Assembly: GCA_002406015.1 (NCBI GenBank)
Contig: DHMX01000004.1
Span: 50,754-114,753, forward strand
Direction: 5' to 3'
Length of the DNA stretch: 64,000 nucleotides
From: Lachnospiraceae bacterium UBA4631
Lineage (GTDB): Bacteria; Bacillota; Clostridia; Lachnospirales; Lachnospiraceae
In this document: piece after piece, positions 25,931 through 34,925 of the stretch
Layout of the letters: each line of letters begins with the position of its first letter
Numbering within the stretch: the stretch's first letter is position 1
Translations under genes and position numbers: made by a program
Notes under the pieces: generated by a model
Told to the model about the DNA's origin: nothing
The model's input: only the letters and a program-made list of their open reading frames with translations
Databases searched by the model: none

Positions 25931-27278
25931 TCCGGAGCATAAAGATAACTGCAATCACCGCAGACAAACATTCTGCTATCGGAAATGTAAGCCAGATTGT
26001 CCATATGCAGCCCTTTGCAATTGCCAGTCTTGAAAAACCCCATGCCGTCGGAATTATGAATAAGAACTGACGGCATACCGAGATAATTAAGGACTCCATT
26101 CCCCCGTCTAATGCCTGAAAGATTCCCTGAAACGCAATATTGGCACCTGCAAATAAAAAGCTTAATGACACTATCCGGATTGCCTCAATGCATAACTGCT
26201 GTGTCCTGCCGGATAAGTCAAAGATTGCAGATAACGGGGTTGCCCATATTTCCAACACCACCATTCCTACCAGCATAATCATCAATGTATAGAGCAATCC
26301 ATAACGAATACCTGTTTTTACACGCTCCTGACTCTTCATACCATAATTAAAGGATATGATTGGCGTTATGGCATCTCGTAAGCCAAAGGCAGCAAATAGT
26401 ATAAATTGCTGAATCTTATAATATAATCCATAGGCAGTAACAGCCGCCTCATCAACCGTTACCAGAATAATATTCATTGCATAAGTCATGATTGACATTA
26501 ATGCCTGTGCAATGATTGCCGGAAGTCCAATGGCATATATTCCGCGGATAATCTTTCCAGAAGGCTTCATATATCGAAATCCGTTTCGCACTTCTTTATT
26601 TAAGGTCAAATGAAAGACAATTGCAATCAGCATGGATGCTATCTGTCCGATGACGGTTGCATATGCCGCACCCTTTACACCTAATTCCGGACACCCAAAC
26701 AATCCATATATCATAATCGGGTCTAAGATAATATTTACGATGGCTCCCGTAAGCTGGGCTATTGTAGAAAATAACGACCGTCCGGTTGCTTGAAGAATCT
26801 TCTCAAAAATGGAAAAGAATACTATGCCCGGTGATATTATGCAGCAGATTCTCAGATAATCAATTGTCATTTCTGCTATCTGCGGATTTCCTGTCTGACT
26901 GGAAACATACGCCTTCACTCCAAAGATTCCAAACAGTACACATACTATATATATGACAGCAGCCAGAAAGATTCCGTTTCCGGCAGTCTGACTTGCCTTT
27001 TCCTGATTTCCTTCTCCAAGACTCTTTGCTAATAATGCATTCACACCGACTCCGGTTCCGATTCCCAATGCCACCATGAGCATTTGTACCGGAAACGCAA
27101 GGGTCAGTGCATTCAGAGCCAGTTCTCCATCCTGTTGCATATTTGACACGAAGGCACTGTCAATAATATTATATAGTGCCTGCATCATCATGGATAATAC
27201 CATAGGGATTCCCATAGACAACAGCATCGTTGCTACTCGCTTTCGCCCCATTTTGTTCATAGTTTCCTCGTTCTTCAT
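25872..27278 (-). CDS. MATE family efflux transporter
   Basis: 468 residues, again about twelve membrane helices with MATE signatures (ALYNIIDSAFVSNMQQDGELALNALTLAFP; GRSLFSTIAQLTGAIVNIILDPIMIYG). It is not a close copy of the neighbouring MATE protein. A hydrophilic tail of about 20 residues (KKRTVDVLPSTGRSDRTE) is encoded within the overlap with the convergent gene. Substrate unknown. Confidence 0.92.
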   Translation of the reverse strand: MKNEETMNKMGRKRVATMLLSMGIPMVLSMMMQALYNIIDSAFVSNMQQDGELALNALTLAFPVQMLMVALGIGTGVGVNALLAKSLGEGNQEKASQTAGNGIFLAAVIYIVCVLFGIFGVKAYVSSQTGNPQIAEMTIDYLRICCIISPGIVFFSIFEKILQATGRSLFSTIAQLTGAIVNIILDPIMIYGLFGCPELGVKGAAYATVIGQIASMLIAIVFHLTLNKEVRNGFRYMKPSGKIIRGIYAIGLPAIIAQALMSIMTYAMNIILVTVDEAAVTAYGLYYKIQQFILFAAFGLRDAITPIISFNYGMKSQERVKTGIRYGLLYTLMIMLVGMVVLEIWATPLSAIFDLSGRTQQLCIEAIRIVSLSFLFAGANIAFQGIFQALDGGMESLIISVCRQFLFIIPTAWGFSRLAIAKGCIWTIWLTFPIAECLSAVIAVIFMLRIKKRTVDVLPSTGRSDRTE

Positions 27279-27355
27279 TTTATAATATCCTCCTTATCTG
27301 TTCGGAGACTTTAAGGAAAGCTGCCACAACCTTTTTTGTATATCCTTTCAGAATC

Positions 27356-27373
27356 GTGTGCCGCTAGGCACAC
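27356..27373. promoter_or_regulatory. Inverted repeat upstream of the minus-strand MATE gene
   Basis: Perfect GTGTGCC/GGCACAC arms (7 bases) with a 4-base loop. It lies between the ATPase terminator and the MATE start. It could be an operator or leader hairpin. Confidence 0.35.
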
Positions 27374-27379
27374 CACACA

Positions 27380-27414
27380 AAAGGGCGTAAATCCTATCTG
27401 GATTTACGCCCTTT
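27380..27414 (-). terminator. Terminator of the Ca2+ ATPase gene
   Basis: Perfect 15-base stem (AAAGGGCGTAAATCC and its complement) with a 5-base loop, then TTTTG on the minus strand. It lies 42 bp after the ATPase stop. Confidence 0.85.
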
Positions 27415-27455
27415 GCTACTCGACTTTCACATTTTAGCAATACAAATTTCAAATG

Positions 27456-30113
27456 TCAAGATTCTTTCGTTTCTCCTTGCTGCTTTTTCTTTCTGCTATC
27501 CCGAATTACTTTTCCTATCTGTATCAGGAATGTTGGTATAAATGCAAGACCTGCTATTTTCAATAAACCAAGTCCCGGTAAGTCTGCTACACTGAATAGC
27601 TTCTGTAACGGCGGAACCAGCAACACCAGTGCCAGCAGACAGACACCCGCCAGAAATGCCAGAATACTATATGGATTAGACCGGATACCTGCTGTAAAAA
27701 TCGATTTCTCTGTCCGGCAGTTAAAGCCATGGAACAGTCTTGCCAGCGTCAGTGTTGCAAATGCATAGGTGGCGGCTTCTGTCTCACCGGTCTTTAAGCC
27801 CACATAATAAGCAACCATAACCACAATTGCAATGAGCCCTCCCTGAAGGAGCATCCGGCTAAAGAACCTACGGTTTAAGATTCCCTCCGATGGATTTCTT
27901 GGTTTTTCATCCAAAAGAGAAGGGTCCGTAGCCTCCATACCAATTGCAATTGCCGGTAAGGAATCCGTCAACAGATTAATAAACAATAAATGTACCGGTG
28001 CAAACGGAACCGGAAGTCCGATAATAGAGGTATACAGCACAGACAGAATCGCTGCCATATTGCCGGACAACAGGAACAGGATTGCATTTCGGATATTCCG
28101 ATATACATTTCTTCCGTTTAATACTGCTTTCATTATCGTTGCAAAATTATCGTCTGCCAATATCATAGCCGCAGCATCCTTTGATACAGCCGTTCCGGTA
28201 ATACCCATAGCGACTCCAATGTCTGCCCGCTTGAGAGCCGGAGCATCGTTGACACCGTCTCCGGTCATGGATACAATCTTTCCCTTTCGCTGCCATGCCT
28301 CTACAATCCGAATCTTATTTTCCGGTGACACACGGGCATACACCGATATACGCTCTATCTTTGCATCCAGCTCCTCCTCCGACATGGCATCTAATTCCAT
28401 TCCGGTTACGGTTACATCTCCATCCTCAAAGATTCCGATTTCCTTCGCAATTGCGGTTGCCGTAATCTTATGGTCTCCGGTAATCATTACCGGACGGATA
28501 CCTGCCCGTTTCGCATCTGCAACCGCTGCAATGGATTCCGGTCTCGGTGGGTCCATCATTGCAATGAGTCCAAGGAATATATAATTCCGCTCTTCCTCCA
28601 TCGTAAGCGGAACATCGGTCTCCCGGTATGCGAAAGCCAGAACCCGCAGACCTTGTTCTGAAAAATGCTCATTTTCCTGATAAATCCTTGCCTTCTGCTC
28701 CTTTGTTATCGGAATAATTCCATCGGCTGTCCGAATACTGACACAGCGGTTCAAGAGAACATCTAAGGCTCCCTTTGTTAAGATTGTCGGCTTTCCATGC
28801 AGGAAATATTTGGTACTCATCAGCTTACGGTCAGAGTCAAACGGTATCTCCTCCAGCCGCTTCATGCTCTTTCGAAATATATCCTCTTCAAAACCGTTTT
28901 TTAATACGGTTTCTCCCGTCTGAACAGGAATCTTCCGAAACATTTCCAATAATGCATATTCTGTAGGGTCCCCGATTCCTTTCCCATCTACTAAACTGGA
29001 ATCGTTGGTTAAGATTGCATTATATAATAAATACCGCTGTAACTGGTCTGTTATATCTAATTCTTCCGGTCTAAGCTCCCTATCATCTACATATATTTTT
29101 TGAACGGTCATCTTGTTCTGTGTCAGGGTTCCTGTCTTATCGGAGCATATTACCGATACACAGCCCAGACTTTCTACTGCCTTTAACTCCTTAATAATTG
29201 CCTGCTCCTTTGCCATCTTCTGTGTTCCCATTGCCTGAACAATGGTTACAATGGAGCTTAATGCCTCCGGTATTGCCGCCACCGCAAGTGCCACCGCAAA
29301 CATCAGAGAATCTAAAAGCGGCATCTTCCGCAGGATACACAAGCCAAATACAACTGCTGAAATAATCATAATTAAAATTGCCAGATGCTTACTGAACTCA
29401 TCCAGACTCACCTGTAGCGGTGTTTTCCGTTCCTGAATATCGTTCATCATATCCGCAATTTTTCCAAGCTCGGTGTCCATTCCGGTTCCGGTTATCAATA
29501 CCTCTGCTCTTCCGTATGTTACCAGACTTCCGGAATATACCATATTTGTGCGGTCAGCCAGTGCAACCTCCCCCTCAAGAATCTCCTCTGATTTGTCTAC
29601 ATTCGTGGATTCTCCGGTTAATGCACTTTCATTTACCTGAAGGGAATAATTGTGAAGAATCCGTCCGTCTGCCACAATCATATCGCCTGCTTCCAGCATT
29701 ACCAAATCTCCGGGTACAATTTCTTTGGATGCCACCTCTGTCAAAATTCCGTTTCGTACCACCTTTGCAACCGGAGAAGACAATTCCTTCAGACTATCCA
29801 GTGATTTCTGTGCCTTTACATGCTGTACAGTTCCTAATACCGCATTCATGATTAATACCAGTACAATTACAATTGTACTCTCCATATTTCCGGAGAACAT
29901 GGATATAATTGCCGCAATCAATAAAATAACGATTAGCAAATCACAGAATTGGTGAAGAAATACAGAAAGTATACTTTCCTGCTTTTTCTCCGTTAAGACA
30001 TTCTCACCTTTTTCTTTGCGGATTTCTTCTACCTGTTCATCCGTCAAGCCCTTTTCACCGGTCTGAAATAGCTGCCTTAGTTCCTGTCTTGTCATTTTCC
30101 AGTATTCCTGCAT
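27456..30113 (-). CDS. Calcium-type P-type ATPase
   Basis: 885 residues with the full P2-type pattern: actuator ALTGES (164-169), phosphorylated Asp325 in CSDKTGTLT, MITGDHKITA, and TGDGVNDAPALK. Ion-binding motifs are IPEALSS (M4) and NLLTDSLPA (M6), which match bacterial Ca2+ pumps related to SERCA/PMCA (LMCA1-like). It should export Ca2+ at the cost of ATP. AGGAGG lies 6 bases before the ATG. It stands alone between two hairpin terminators. Confidence 0.92.
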   Translation of the reverse strand: MQEYWKMTRQELRQLFQTGEKGLTDEQVEEIRKEKGENVLTEKKQESILSVFLHQFCDLLIVILLIAAIISMFSGNMESTIVIVLVLIMNAVLGTVQHVKAQKSLDSLKELSSPVAKVVRNGILTEVASKEIVPGDLVMLEAGDMIVADGRILHNYSLQVNESALTGESTNVDKSEEILEGEVALADRTNMVYSGSLVTYGRAEVLITGTGMDTELGKIADMMNDIQERKTPLQVSLDEFSKHLAILIMIISAVVFGLCILRKMPLLDSLMFAVALAVAAIPEALSSIVTIVQAMGTQKMAKEQAIIKELKAVESLGCVSVICSDKTGTLTQNKMTVQKIYVDDRELRPEELDITDQLQRYLLYNAILTNDSSLVDGKGIGDPTEYALLEMFRKIPVQTGETVLKNGFEEDIFRKSMKRLEEIPFDSDRKLMSTKYFLHGKPTILTKGALDVLLNRCVSIRTADGIIPITKEQKARIYQENEHFSEQGLRVLAFAYRETDVPLTMEEERNYIFLGLIAMMDPPRPESIAAVADAKRAGIRPVMITGDHKITATAIAKEIGIFEDGDVTVTGMELDAMSEEELDAKIERISVYARVSPENKIRIVEAWQRKGKIVSMTGDGVNDAPALKRADIGVAMGITGTAVSKDAAAMILADDNFATIMKAVLNGRNVYRNIRNAILFLLSGNMAAILSVLYTSIIGLPVPFAPVHLLFINLLTDSLPAIAIGMEATDPSLLDEKPRNPSEGILNRRFFSRMLLQGGLIAIVVMVAYYVGLKTGETEAATYAFATLTLARLFHGFNCRTEKSIFTAGIRSNPYSILAFLAGVCLLALVLLVPPLQKLFSVADLPGLGLLKIAGLAFIPTFLIQIGKVIRDSRKKKQQGETKES

Positions 30114-30157
30114 AATGAGCCTCCTATCCTTTCCTTTTTGCCTTTATATATATAAAA

Positions 30158-30202
30158 AACGAGACTGTTACCGCATTAAAATAATGCGGTAACAGTCTCG
30201 TT
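30158..30202 (-). terminator. Terminator downstream of focA-like gene
   Basis: Perfect 20-base stem (CGAGACTGTTACCGCATT core) with a 5-base loop. On the minus strand it ends in a run of six T. It lies 175 bp after the stop of the channel gene and just before the ATPase. The 147-bp stretch 30230-30376 holds nothing recognisable. Confidence 0.85.
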
Positions 30203-30376
30203 CCTATCTCAATGTGCTGCCCGGTTATGGTTAACGTGATGACGACCAACACAACAACTGCTTATTTGCAGATGCGAACTACTCCCTATTACCAATTTCA
30301 ATTTTCTGCATCTTACCATATCTGTTTGGACTTCGTCAAGATGTTTTTTATAATTTCAGCTTCTATATTTCGGCTT

Positions 30377-31222
30377 TTAATATTCCTCTGCAATATCAAT
30401 CTCCTTTTGCTCCTCCTCGGTTGTTTCATTGGTATATGGGGTTCTGTGAAGATATGCCAGCCAGTATCCAACGCCTACGATTCCGGCTCCTCCTACGATA
30501 TTCCCAAGGGTTATCGGAAGCAGACTGTGAAATAAGAAGTTTCCCCATGTCAAGCCCTCTGCTGCAATTCCGTACTCTGCGGAGGTTAACAATGCCGCTA
30601 CACCAAAATACATATCTGCAACGCAATGCTCAAAGCCGCACAGCACAAACAGCATTACCGGCCAGAAGCTGGTCATCAGCTTTCCGGATACCCGCTTTGC
30701 CGCAAAAGACATCCAAATAGCAATACAGACTAAGATATTACAAAGAATCCCCCGAAAGAATGCCTCCGGAACGCTTAAATCCGTCCGTAGCTTACCGGCG
30801 TTTACGATTGCATCCGCCAACGCTCCCTGAAATAATTCCGGTGTATGACCGTACACCACCAGACAAGCCACAAATGCTGCTCCTATAAAGTTACCGATAT
30901 AGACAAACAGCCAGTTCTTAAGCATTTTCCATACCGGAACCTTTTTCTCCAGAACAGCCAGAATAATTAAGTTATTGCCTGTAAATAATTCACTTCCCGC
31001 TACCAATACCATTGCCATTCCTGCCGGGAATACACAAGCTCCTACTAATTTCGCTACCGAAGCAACTGCAATTGTACTGGATGCCGTTGTAGATGCAATA
31101 CCTGCAAAGCCGATAAACATTCCCGCAAAGAATCCGAGCAGCAGCATTTTAAAAATTGACAGATTTGCTTTATGGATTCCTACCTCCACATAATTTCTTG
31201 CTATTTCTAATGGTGAATGCAT
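30377..31222 (-). CDS. Formate/nitrite transporter family protein (FocA-like)
   Basis: 281 residues, about six membrane helices, with FNT landmarks: LGFFAGMFIGFAG near the N-terminus, AGSELFTGNNL, and CGFEHCVADMYF. FNT proteins are pentameric channels for formate, nitrite, acetate or hydrosulfide. In a fermenter lacking visible nitrite genes nearby, formate is the best guess. A promoter and short palindrome lie just upstream. Substrate is inferred only. Confidence 0.9.
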   Translation of the reverse strand: MHSPLEIARNYVEVGIHKANLSIFKMLLLGFFAGMFIGFAGIASTTASSTIAVASVAKLVGACVFPAGMAMVLVAGSELFTGNNLIILAVLEKKVPVWKMLKNWLFVYIGNFIGAAFVACLVVYGHTPELFQGALADAIVNAGKLRTDLSVPEAFFRGILCNILVCIAIWMSFAAKRVSGKLMTSFWPVMLFVLCGFEHCVADMYFGVAALLTSAEYGIAAEGLTWGNFLFHSLLPITLGNIVGGAGIVGVGYWLAYLHRTPYTNETTEEEQKEIDIAEEY

Positions 31223-31268
31223 CTTCCGTACCTCCGGTATTCTCTACTATGTGTATACTCATTTCTGT

Positions 31269-31297
31269 ATCATATCATTATTCTGTTCATTTGTGAA
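31269..31297 (-). promoter_or_regulatory. Promoter of focA-like gene with overlapping palindrome
   Basis: TTCACA (31292-31297), 17-base spacer, TATGAT (31269-31274). The palindrome GTTCA-TTTG-TGAAC (31285-31298) covers the -35 and could be an operator. Confidence 0.5.
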
Positions 31298-31314
31298 CTT
31301 CTTTCTTTTTCCAA

Positions 31315-33096
31315 TCACTTATTTTCCGTTGATGCAATCAATTCCGGAATACTTCTTGCTACACATAAGGCTCCCCAGCCAACCTGCGGATTGGGAAATG
31401 CAAAAAATCCCGGTAATTCCCTTGCCCCCCGAATCAGGTAGGCTTTTACCTTTTCACCATATAAATATATGTCATTTCCGTTTATGATTCCCCATTCCAT
31501 GAGTAATGCCGCTCCTCCTGCTACAAAGGGAGCTGCCATAGACGTACCGCTTCTGGTATCGTATCCGCCTCCCGGTGCTGCTGCCGTAATATTAACACCG
31601 GGTGCCACCAAATCCGGCTTATTTTCATTCCACAATTCTCCCCGACCAGAAAACGCTGCATAGCTATCCGTTCTGGAATTGTATGCACCTACAGTTATAA
31701 CCCGATTCGCCGTAGACGGAATCGTAACGGTCAGCCATACATCCGGCTGCAAAAACTCTGTCCTTGCATTCGTCGAACCGGCAACCGGCAGCCATATATT
31801 ATACTGACCGGAGCGGACATACTTCGGATATAACAGCAGGCTCCAAATTCCTTCTTCGATATAATTAATGACCGGTATCATGGCTATATAGATTTCCTGC
31901 CGGGAGCTATAGGGTGTTGGCTGTCCATAATAGACAACCAGATTGGTAGACCCGATTCTGGTTGTATGCTTCTGCGTCTGTGTTCCAAACGGTCCCAATA
32001 TCATTCCGGACGGCGTCCGCAATGCAACCTCAAATTCATCTCCGTACTCCTTCCAGATTTGCAGATTCATCCCCCGTTCATATGGGGCAACTGCAAATTC
32101 TATCTCTCTTACATCATTCGTTGAGCGGATAGAGCCTGATGTTGACCGTTCCAATCTTCCCTGCACATGCCGCCCCGTATTTCCTTCATTTCCTGCTCCG
32201 ACTATAATGACGCTTCTTCCCAGATTGGCAACGTCACTGATATATTGCTCCAACAGACTGTTTCCGTCATGCGAACCGTAGTTATTGCCAAAGCTTAAAT
32301 TCACGACTACCGGGACCTGATTCTGCAAGCCATAGCGGATTGCCCAGTCAATTCCCTGCATAAGCTCCGAGGTTCTCGGAAATGAACGGACAGAGGCAGG
32401 TGCCAGCTTTACAATTAACAGCTCTGCTTCCGGAGCCACACCGATATAGGTTCCGTTTGAAGCTCTCCCGTTTCCGGCTGCGATTCCTGCCACATGGGTT
32501 CCATGTCCGGATAAATCAACCTCCGGGACTAATTCCTGCTGCTGAAGGGCAGAACCTGCCTGCAAGGCTTCATTAATCTCCTCCGCCGTATATACCGTAC
32601 CGATTTGATAGGGTTCCGGTGGATTTCCGGGGGTAGACTGGTCCCATATCTGCAAAATCCGCGTACTTCCATCCTCCCTCCGAAAGTCCGGATGTGCATA
32701 TGCGATTCCGGAATCAATCACCGCAATTACAATTCCTTTTCCGGTCAGGGAATACGGCGGCAAACGAACCCGGTTAATACAGGACGCTGAAATTCCTTCC
32801 ATTTCCTCTAACACCAAGGACTTCGGTTTCTCGATAAATTCAATCTGCGGATACTCGGATAACCTCTGAATCTGGTATTCCCGAATCCGTATAATTGCGT
32901 ATTCATTTAATAAAGGAGTTATCACTGCGGATAACTCCTTTGCTATTTCTGTTAAATCACCTGTGTACTTTACAATTAATTCCCATTCCTGTAGCTCCGG
33001 AAAATAGCCTACATCCAAGTCCAGACTCTTTTCCCGCTCCGATTGTGTCAGTCCCAAGGCTAACTGCAATTCGGTTTCTAATTTCTGGTTATTCAT
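31315..33096 (-). CDS. Subtilisin-like serine protease (S8, CspB-like)
   Basis: 593 residues with an intact triad: Asp128 (AVIDSGIAYAHPD), His198 (SGHGTHVAG) and Ser519 (GTSMAAPF), plus oxyanion Asn303 (GAGNEGN). Residues 1-95 look like a prodomain, and about 325-460 is an insertion between the oxyanion Asn and the Ser motif, as in Csp-type (germination) subtilases with a jellyroll domain. There is no signal peptide, so it may be cytoplasmic, spore-associated or exported by another route. All three catalytic residues are kept, so it is not a pseudoprotease of the CspC type. Confidence 0.9.
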   Translation of the reverse strand: MNNQKLETELQLALGLTQSEREKSLDLDVGYFPELQEWELIVKYTGDLTEIAKELSAVITPLLNEYAIIRIREYQIQRLSEYPQIEFIEKPKSLVLEEMEGISASCINRVRLPPYSLTGKGIVIAVIDSGIAYAHPDFRREDGSTRILQIWDQSTPGNPPEPYQIGTVYTAEEINEALQAGSALQQQELVPEVDLSGHGTHVAGIAAGNGRASNGTYIGVAPEAELLIVKLAPASVRSFPRTSELMQGIDWAIRYGLQNQVPVVVNLSFGNNYGSHDGNSLLEQYISDVANLGRSVIIVGAGNEGNTGRHVQGRLERSTSGSIRSTNDVREIEFAVAPYERGMNLQIWKEYGDEFEVALRTPSGMILGPFGTQTQKHTTRIGSTNLVVYYGQPTPYSSRQEIYIAMIPVINYIEEGIWSLLLYPKYVRSGQYNIWLPVAGSTNARTEFLQPDVWLTVTIPSTANRVITVGAYNSRTDSYAAFSGRGELWNENKPDLVAPGVNITAAAPGGGYDTRSGTSMAAPFVAGGAALLMEWGIINGNDIYLYGEKVKAYLIRGARELPGFFAFPNPQVGWGALCVARSIPELIASTENK

Positions 33097-33148
33097 ATAG
33101 TATCCGCTAGCACTTCATTGTTATCACTATATGCCTTAGGCTTCTATA

Positions 33149-34384
33149 TTATTCAACATAGCTGCCCAGTGTCACAGATACCTGCTGTTCTTCATAACCA
33201 TTTTGCTGGTTCGACCTTGAAATTGTTACGGTAACGGTATCTCCCGGCTGTTTTTCTGCCAGATATGTCTTAATATCGTTCATAGAGTTAATCGTATTTC
33301 CATCTATGCCGGTAATAATATCACCTGCCTGCAAGCCTGCCTGTGCTGCCGGGGTTCCTTCAATGACAGCTAACAGATACACACCCTGCGGCATATTAAA
33401 GGATGCTGCATCATATTGACTTAAATCCCGTCCCTGGATTCCCATATAAGCACTTCCGGTTGCTGTATTATTTCCGGTTCCGTCAATAATACCCTGAATA
33501 ATCGGGATTGCATCCGAAATCGGGATTGCATATCCCATACCTTCTACATTGTTATTGTAGTTCGTTGCTTTTGCAGAATTAATACCGATTAATTGTCCTT
33601 GCAGATTAAATAATGCTCCACCGCTGTTGCCTTCATTAATGGCTGCATCGGTTTGCAGCATCTTTATGCTGGTGTTGTTAATGGTAACATTCTGGTTCAA
33701 TGCACTGACATAGCCAACCGTTACAGACTGTCCGTAGCCTAACGCATTTCCGATTGCCACTACCGGTTCACCGACTCTGGTTGTATCCGAATCTCCCAGC
33801 TCTGCCAGCTTAACCGTATTCAATGTATCCTCTGATAAATCCGATTTCTGAACCGCAACCACCGCTAAATCGTTGCCGACATCCGTTCCCACTATGGTAG
33901 CGGTTGCATCCGTATCATCGGAAAATCCAACCGTTAATGATTCGGTTCCTTCTACCACATGATTATTGGTAGCTATCAGCAAACGATTGTCATCTTCTCC
34001 GATAATAACGCCGGAGCCTGCACCCGTCACTGTCTTTTCGGTAGAACCACCATAAAAGTATGCATATGGATTTTCATATATCGTTGTACTGGTGATGGAT
34101 ACAATAGACGGCATTACCTGTTCTGCCAAATCCGCCACATTATATAACTGACTGTTTGAATCCAACGATACATTAATGGACTGGTCTCCGCCTATCTGAA
34201 CGGTGCTGCCCTGACTGACGGACTGTTCCGTACTCTTACTGCTGTCCTTTCCCATATAGCTGGAAACTGCTTCCGTTGCATATTGCACACCTGTCTTAGC
34301 TCCGGTAAAGCCAAGTCCTGCCAAGCCGCCAAACAATAATCCGCTGGCAGCAATGATTCCTAAACGCTGCATAAATTTTTTCAT
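33149..34384 (-). CDS. HtrA/DegP-like serine protease
   Basis: 411 residues from the ATG at 34384 (MKKFMQRLG), which has AAGGA 7 bases upstream; the frame is open to 34453. An N-terminal membrane anchor (about 10-30) is followed by a Ser-rich linker, a trypsin-like domain with His (TNNHVVEG), Asp (GNDLAVVAV) and Ser (NEGNSGGALF), and one PDZ domain ending in YEEQQVSVTLGS. It degrades or refolds damaged exported proteins at the outer membrane face. Lying divergently from a small conserved gene, it has an inverted repeat in its control region. Confidence 0.94.
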   Translation of the reverse strand: MKKFMQRLGIIAASGLLFGGLAGLGFTGAKTGVQYATEAVSSYMGKDSSKSTEQSVSQGSTVQIGGDQSINVSLDSNSQLYNVADLAEQVMPSIVSITSTTIYENPYAYFYGGSTEKTVTGAGSGVIIGEDDNRLLIATNNHVVEGTESLTVGFSDDTDATATIVGTDVGNDLAVVAVQKSDLSEDTLNTVKLAELGDSDTTRVGEPVVAIGNALGYGQSVTVGYVSALNQNVTINNTSIKMLQTDAAINEGNSGGALFNLQGQLIGINSAKATNYNNNVEGMGYAIPISDAIPIIQGIIDGTGNNTATGSAYMGIQGRDLSQYDAASFNMPQGVYLLAVIEGTPAAQAGLQAGDIITGIDGNTINSMNDIKTYLAEKQPGDTVTVTISRSNQQNGYEEQQVSVTLGSYVE

Positions 34385-34445
34385 ATCTATTCCTTCTTTC
34401 TGCCTATTATGTTCTATTATGATTCTGTTCTTTCCTTGAACTGGT

Positions 34446-34491
34446 TTTATCATAGAAATAATTTGTGATAAATCTGTGTTAAATTTATTAT
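34446..34491. promoter_or_regulatory. Inverted repeat and plus-strand promoter in htrA divergent region
   Basis: TTTATCA (34446-34452) and TGATAAA (34466-34472) are perfect arms 13 bases apart. Overlapping it, TTGTGA (34463-34468), 17 bases and TATTAT (34486-34491) make a candidate promoter for the gene at 34593. Confidence 0.4.
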
Positions 34492-34592
34492 ACTTTTGTG
34501 TTTTTTATGAAATATCAGGTTTACAATTGCTTTCCGCTTCATTGTCTGCTATTCTTAATGAAGTGATGAAAAGTAAGAAAGAGGTGTCTGTT

Positions 34593-34862
34593 ATGTTTCG
34601 TGTCTGGGGTAGAATAATGAAAGAAAATCATCTGATTCAGGACCATGTTGCATGTATTGATGCCCCTGAGCTTCGACGTACCCAGAAGGTGTATGCAGCC
34701 TTAGATGAATTATGCTACACCTTTGATTTGTCAAAACCGGTCTGGCTGAAATCCAATCAGGAGGATTTTATTCTGCATGCCAGAACAAGATTTACTCAGG
34801 ATAACTTCATTGAAACAATTCCCTTTGACTATCTGGACTTCTATGTTATAGAGGAGGAGTAG
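34593..34862 (+). CDS. Small conserved protein, 89 residues, unknown function
   Basis: The ATG at 34593 has GAGGTG 7 bases upstream and gives MFRVWGRIMKENHLIQ. The longer frame from 34476 encodes an implausible hydrophobic leader. The product is soluble and mixed-charge (DAPELRRTQKVYAALDELCYTFDLSKPVWL, then FTQDNFIETIPFDYLDFYVIEEE). I do not recognise a named family. It lies 63 bp before an ABC ATPase gene and may share its transcript. Confidence 0.75.
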   Translation: MFRVWGRIMKENHLIQDHVACIDAPELRRTQKVYAALDELCYTFDLSKPVWLKSNQEDFILHARTRFTQDNFIETIPFDYLDFYVIEEE

Positions 34863-34925
34863 CGGAATCTCAGGATTTTGCATAAGATAAACGTATAAAA
34901 GCAAAGAATCTGCGGAGGTATTCTT

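Noticed and set aside
30158..30202. Very long perfect hairpin considered as an attachment site or transposon end
   Set aside because: Position after the FocA gene and the run of T mark it as a terminator; no transposase or direct repeats are near.
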